NCBI GenBank assembly: GCA_934271195.1
Contig: CAKQRB010000032.1
Coordinates: 1-17,897 of the forward strand
Origin: an uncultured Alphaproteobacteria bacterium
Lineage (GTDB): Bacteria; Pseudomonadota; Alphaproteobacteria; RF32; CAG-239
Length of the DNA: 17,897 bases
Direction of reading: 5' to 3'
A program made the position numbers and the translations under genes. Below the pieces are notes generated by a model that was not told the DNA's origin, ran no database searches, and was given only the letters and a program-made list of their open reading frames with translations. Shown here one piece after another: positions 15,439 through 17,897 of this stretch (positions within the stretch are counted from its first letter, which is position 1; every line of letters starts with the position of its first letter).

Positions 15439-16077
15439 TTAGTAAAGCATTGTTTGCAATAAAGGTACAAAATCTTTCAAAGAATGCAGCTTATAATCCG
15501 GCTGCTGACCGATATAACGGCCGTAACTCTTAACGATAATGACCTGACAGCCCAGCGTTCTGGCCATTTCAACGTCTGAAGCGCCATCGCCCAGAACCAG
15601 CATTTCTTCTGCCGGAGGGATTTGTCCGCAAAACAATCTCGTGCAGGCGGCTGCTTCGTTTTTGTTGGTTACATAATCTCCCAAGCCACATATTCTGACA
15701 AAATAATCCGTCCAGCCGCAGAATTCTATCTCCCGTCGCAAAATCTCGCGGTTTTTGGCGCTTTGTATATAACATTTTATATTGTTATTTCTGCAAAACG
15801 TCAGAATATCTTCCGCGCCGCGGCGTTTGCTGATATATTTCAGGTGATTCTCTCGCATGAAGGCATAAAAATACTGTTTGGCCTCATTCCGAATCTCCGG
15901 TTCAAAAACCAGTTCGAAAATATTTTTGTCCGGATTGGCGGCACAGATTTCTCGGATGTACTGATAGGTTATGTTTGTAATGTTAAAGCGCGAAAACGTT
16001 TCTTCAAAAGATATTTTCAAAAAACGCACTGTATTTACAAGCGTGCCGTCCCAATCAAAGATAATATGTTTTATCAT
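15439..16077 (-). CDS. HAD-superfamily hydrolase
   Basis: This 212-residue phosphatase has all four HAD motifs: D8-W-D10-GTL (nucleophile and acid/base Asp), S106 in YIQSAKN, K139, and G163-D164-GASD168 for magnesium. The helical cap lies between residues 15 and 85, as in phosphoglycolate phosphatase-like (subfamily I) members. The substrate cannot be read from sequence. I chose ATG 16077, with AAGGA nine bases upstream, 16 bases after the trkA stop. The longer frame to 16140 only repeats the end of trkA in another frame. It sits between trkA and hfq, where Alphaproteobacteria do not usually carry a HAD gene, so it may be a lineage-specific insertion. Confidence 0.88.
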   Translation of the reverse strand: MIKHIIFDWDGTLVNTVRFLKISFEETFSRFNITNITYQYIREICAANPDKNIFELVFEPEIRNEAKQYFYAFMRENHLKYISKRRGAEDILTFCRNNNIKCYIQSAKNREILRREIEFCGWTDYFVRICGLGDYVTNKNEAAACTRLFCGQIPPAEEMLVLGDGASDVEMARTLGCQVIIVKSYGRYIGQQPDYKLHSLKDFVPLLQTMLY

Positions 16078-16093
16078 TGCCCAATATCCTTGT

Positions 16094-17449
16094 TTATGAA
16101 AATAATTTTTCGGCTTTTTTGACGGCTTCGGCTCCGACATAAACGACCAGCCTATCGTTTAGGCCGATTTTTTCCTGCGGCAACGGGAAAGTGACGGTTT
16201 CATCACGATAAAGGGCGCAGATTTTACTGTTGGGCGGAAGTTTCAGGGCAGAAAGCTTTTTTTCAAGCAGTTTGGAGGTTTCACCGATTTTTATCTCCCA
16301 GATTTCGCCAAAGCCGCGGCCGAGCGAATGTGCCTTGACGATTTTGGCTTTGCGGATTTCTTTCAGAATGTGGGATATGGTAACGGACGAGCGGTCAACC
16401 CAGACGTTTTCCGGAGCGTTAAGCAGATTGGTATAGGCGCGTGAATTTATCAGAGATATGGTTGAGGTGGCACCCAAAGATTTAGCCAGCAACGGGAAAA
16501 GCATGTTATCTTTATCAGATTCCGTAATGCTGACGGCAACATCAGCGTTTTCAATACCGGCTTCCTGAATTATGGCATCATTCATCAGATTGCCGTTAAT
16601 AACGGAAGTGCTGTTCAGGTGTTTGGCCAGATGACGGGCAGCGGCGGCGTCATCTTCAATAATCTTAACGCTCAGAATGTTGTCATCACGCTCCAGTTTT
16701 TTTGCCAAATGCAGCGCTATCCTGCTGCCGCCGAAGATAACAACGCGCTCGACCATCGGTTTGTCCATGTCAAAAGCGTGAATAGCATCATAAAGTTTGT
16801 TTTTTTCTATCAGAAAATAGACTTCATCGCCTTCATCCAAAATATCTTCATCACGCGGAATAAAAGAAAAGCCGTTGCGAATGATATTGACAAAAGAAAC
16901 ATCAAGTTCCGGCGCCAGTAACGAAAGCTGGCTCAGCGGCGTTTTAATCAATGGACATTTTTTGCTGCAACGCAGGCCGACAAGTTTTAGATTGTCATCG
17001 CATAAAGTCAGAGATTCTAAGGCCCCCGGGAGCTTTATCAAATTGTAAATTGCCGTGGCGATAGAAATATCCGGCGAAATAATCAGATCAATCGGGGCAT
17101 CACTGTCATTATACAATCCGGCCCAGTCCGGAGAGAGAAACTCCTCATTATCAAGACGGGCAATTTTTTCGTTGATATTAAACAGTGTATGAGCTAATTG
17201 GCAGGCTACGATATTGACTTCATCACTGTCTGTGACCGACAAAAGGATATCCGTATTGGCGGCATTGGCGTTTTTTAAGGTTTCAGGATGCGAAACCGAT
17301 CCCAAAATCGGACGCACGTCCCAAGTTCTGGAAATTTCATCCAGATTTTTGGAATTGCTGTCTATCACTACAATATCGTTGCTGCCTTGTGTCAGATAGC
17401 CGATAATACTGGCTCCGACACTACCGGCGCCTCCGATGATTATCTTCAT
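16094..17449 (-). CDS. trkA: Trk system potassium transport regulatory subunit TrkA
   Basis: This 451-residue cytoplasmic protein has two tandem RCK_N/RCK_C units, the normal TrkA layout. The first NAD-binding fold has GGAGSVG (6-12) with Asp30 closing its second strand; the second, from about 232, has VVIFGGSRIALHLAKKLE. TrkA binds NAD(H) and ATP and gates the TrkH/TrkG potassium channel in the inner membrane; no trkH gene is in the window. The ATG has GAGGA about 10 bases upstream and lies 12 bases after the dusB stop, so the two are probably one operon. In many relatives ntrB, ntrC, ntrY and ntrX lie between dusB and trkA. Confidence 0.94.
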   Translation of the reverse strand: MKIIIGGAGSVGASIIGYLTQGSNDIVVIDSNSKNLDEISRTWDVRPILGSVSHPETLKNANAANTDILLSVTDSDEVNIVACQLAHTLFNINEKIARLDNEEFLSPDWAGLYNDSDAPIDLIISPDISIATAIYNLIKLPGALESLTLCDDNLKLVGLRCSKKCPLIKTPLSQLSLLAPELDVSFVNIIRNGFSFIPRDEDILDEGDEVYFLIEKNKLYDAIHAFDMDKPMVERVVIFGGSRIALHLAKKLERDDNILSVKIIEDDAAAARHLAKHLNSTSVINGNLMNDAIIQEAGIENADVAVSITESDKDNMLFPLLAKSLGATSTISLINSRAYTNLLNAPENVWVDRSSVTISHILKEIRKAKIVKAHSLGRGFGEIWEIKIGETSKLLEKKLSALKLPPNSKICALYRDETVTFPLPQEKIGLNDRLVVYVGAEAVKKAEKLFS

Positions 17450-17461
17450 AACCTTTGTTCC

Positions 17462-17897
17462 TCAGACATTTGCACAATTATTGAAATAGTCATCTATTGC
17501 CGAAAATGCATTCGCAAAATTGTCAATCTTTACATAATTTTCCCGAAAACGGCGGGCATCACGCAGATTTTTGCAGTACCAGCAGACATATTTGCGGGAC
17601 AGCGGCAAAGCTAATTTTTCTCCATAATAAGATAGCAATTCTTTAATATGGGTTAACAGGATTTGTTTTGTTTGCAAAACATCGGGTTCAGCAGGAAGAC
17701 TGCCGTTTTCCAGATAGCGATGGCAGGCATTGATAAGCCAAGGGGCTCCGAGTGCGGCACGGCCGACCATAACTCCGTCAACGCCTGTGTACTCAATCAT
17801 TTCTTTGGCCTTTTGCGGTGAAGTAACGTCTCCATTGCCGATGACGGGAATTTTTACCGCGTTTTTGACTTCGGCAATACAGTCCCAATCAGCAATA
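17462..17897 (-). CDS. dusB: tRNA-dihydrouridine synthase DusB, 3' part (cut by window edge)
   Basis: Only the C-terminal 144 or so codons are present; the frame runs open to the window edge. Residues visible are KIPVIGNGDV, then GVDGVMVGRAALGAPWLI, the phosphate/FMN-binding part of the dihydrouridine synthase TIM barrel, followed by the helical C-terminal domain ending FNNCANV. Dus enzymes reduce uridine to dihydrouridine in the tRNA D-loop using FMN and NADPH. In Alphaproteobacteria this gene is called nifR3 and heads the ntrBC operon. The stop is TGA and trkA follows after 12 bases. The expected active-site Cys lies outside the window. Confidence 0.93.
   Translation of the reverse strand, partial: IADWDCIAEVKNAVKIPVIGNGDVTSPQKAKEMIEYTGVDGVMVGRAALGAPWLINACHRYLENGSLPAEPDVLQTKQILLTHIKELLSYYGEKLALPLSRKYVCWYCKNLRDARRFRENYVKIDNFANAFSAIDDYFNNCANV

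Noticed and set aside
15622..16122. Plus-strand open frame of 166 codons opposite the HAD gene
   Set aside because: All four HAD motifs are on the minus strand. The plus-strand translation shows no domain and no ribosome binding site that I could defend.

Overview
The window looks like a chromosomal segment of a low-to-mid-GC alphaproteobacterium, probably a host- or gut-associated lineage with a streamlined genome. Two gene orders support this. One is mltB-rlpA-D,D-carboxypeptidase-tmk-holB-tatD-MBL hydrolase. The other is dusB-trkA-hfq-hflX, the flanks of the nifR3-ntrBC-ntrYX-hfq-hflX region of many Alphaproteobacteria, here without the ntr genes. Family and class assignments come from reading motifs and synteny; no search was run. 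Every protein gene is on the minus strand; only one tRNA is on the plus strand. No phage, insertion sequence or CRISPR array was seen.

Layout, left to right. Positions 1-113 carry an inverted repeat and a strong plus-strand terminator, probably the 3' end of a gene outside the window. Next is a minus-strand terminator, then an iron-containing alcohol dehydrogenase homologue (171-1331) whose metal ligands are largely replaced and whose ribosome binding site lies inside a long hairpin. Positions 1398-6729 hold a tight minus-strand run: D,D-carboxypeptidase, tmk, holB, tatD, a PhnP-like metallo-beta-lactamase-fold hydrolase and a DHH phosphoesterase. Upstream of this run are rlpA and mltB, both cell wall enzymes. 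A tRNA-Ser(UGA) with its own promoter and terminator diverges from mltB.

Positions 9346-13704 form an accessory block: an MFS sugar:proton symporter with a good sigma70-type promoter; a SEC59-like CTP-dependent lipid kinase coupled to a small membrane protein that resembles the membrane part of LTA-synthase-type sulfatases without its catalytic domain; a DUF2156 protein; and a small lipoprotein overlapping it by ATGA.

Positions 13849-17897 hold hflX, hfq, a HAD hydrolase, trkA and the 3' part of dusB. The window is mainly housekeeping. I found no clear new defence or mobile system. The best leads are the altered dehydrogenase with its hairpin leader, the truncated LTA-synthase-like protein next to a lipid kinase, and the missing ntrBC/ntrYX genes.
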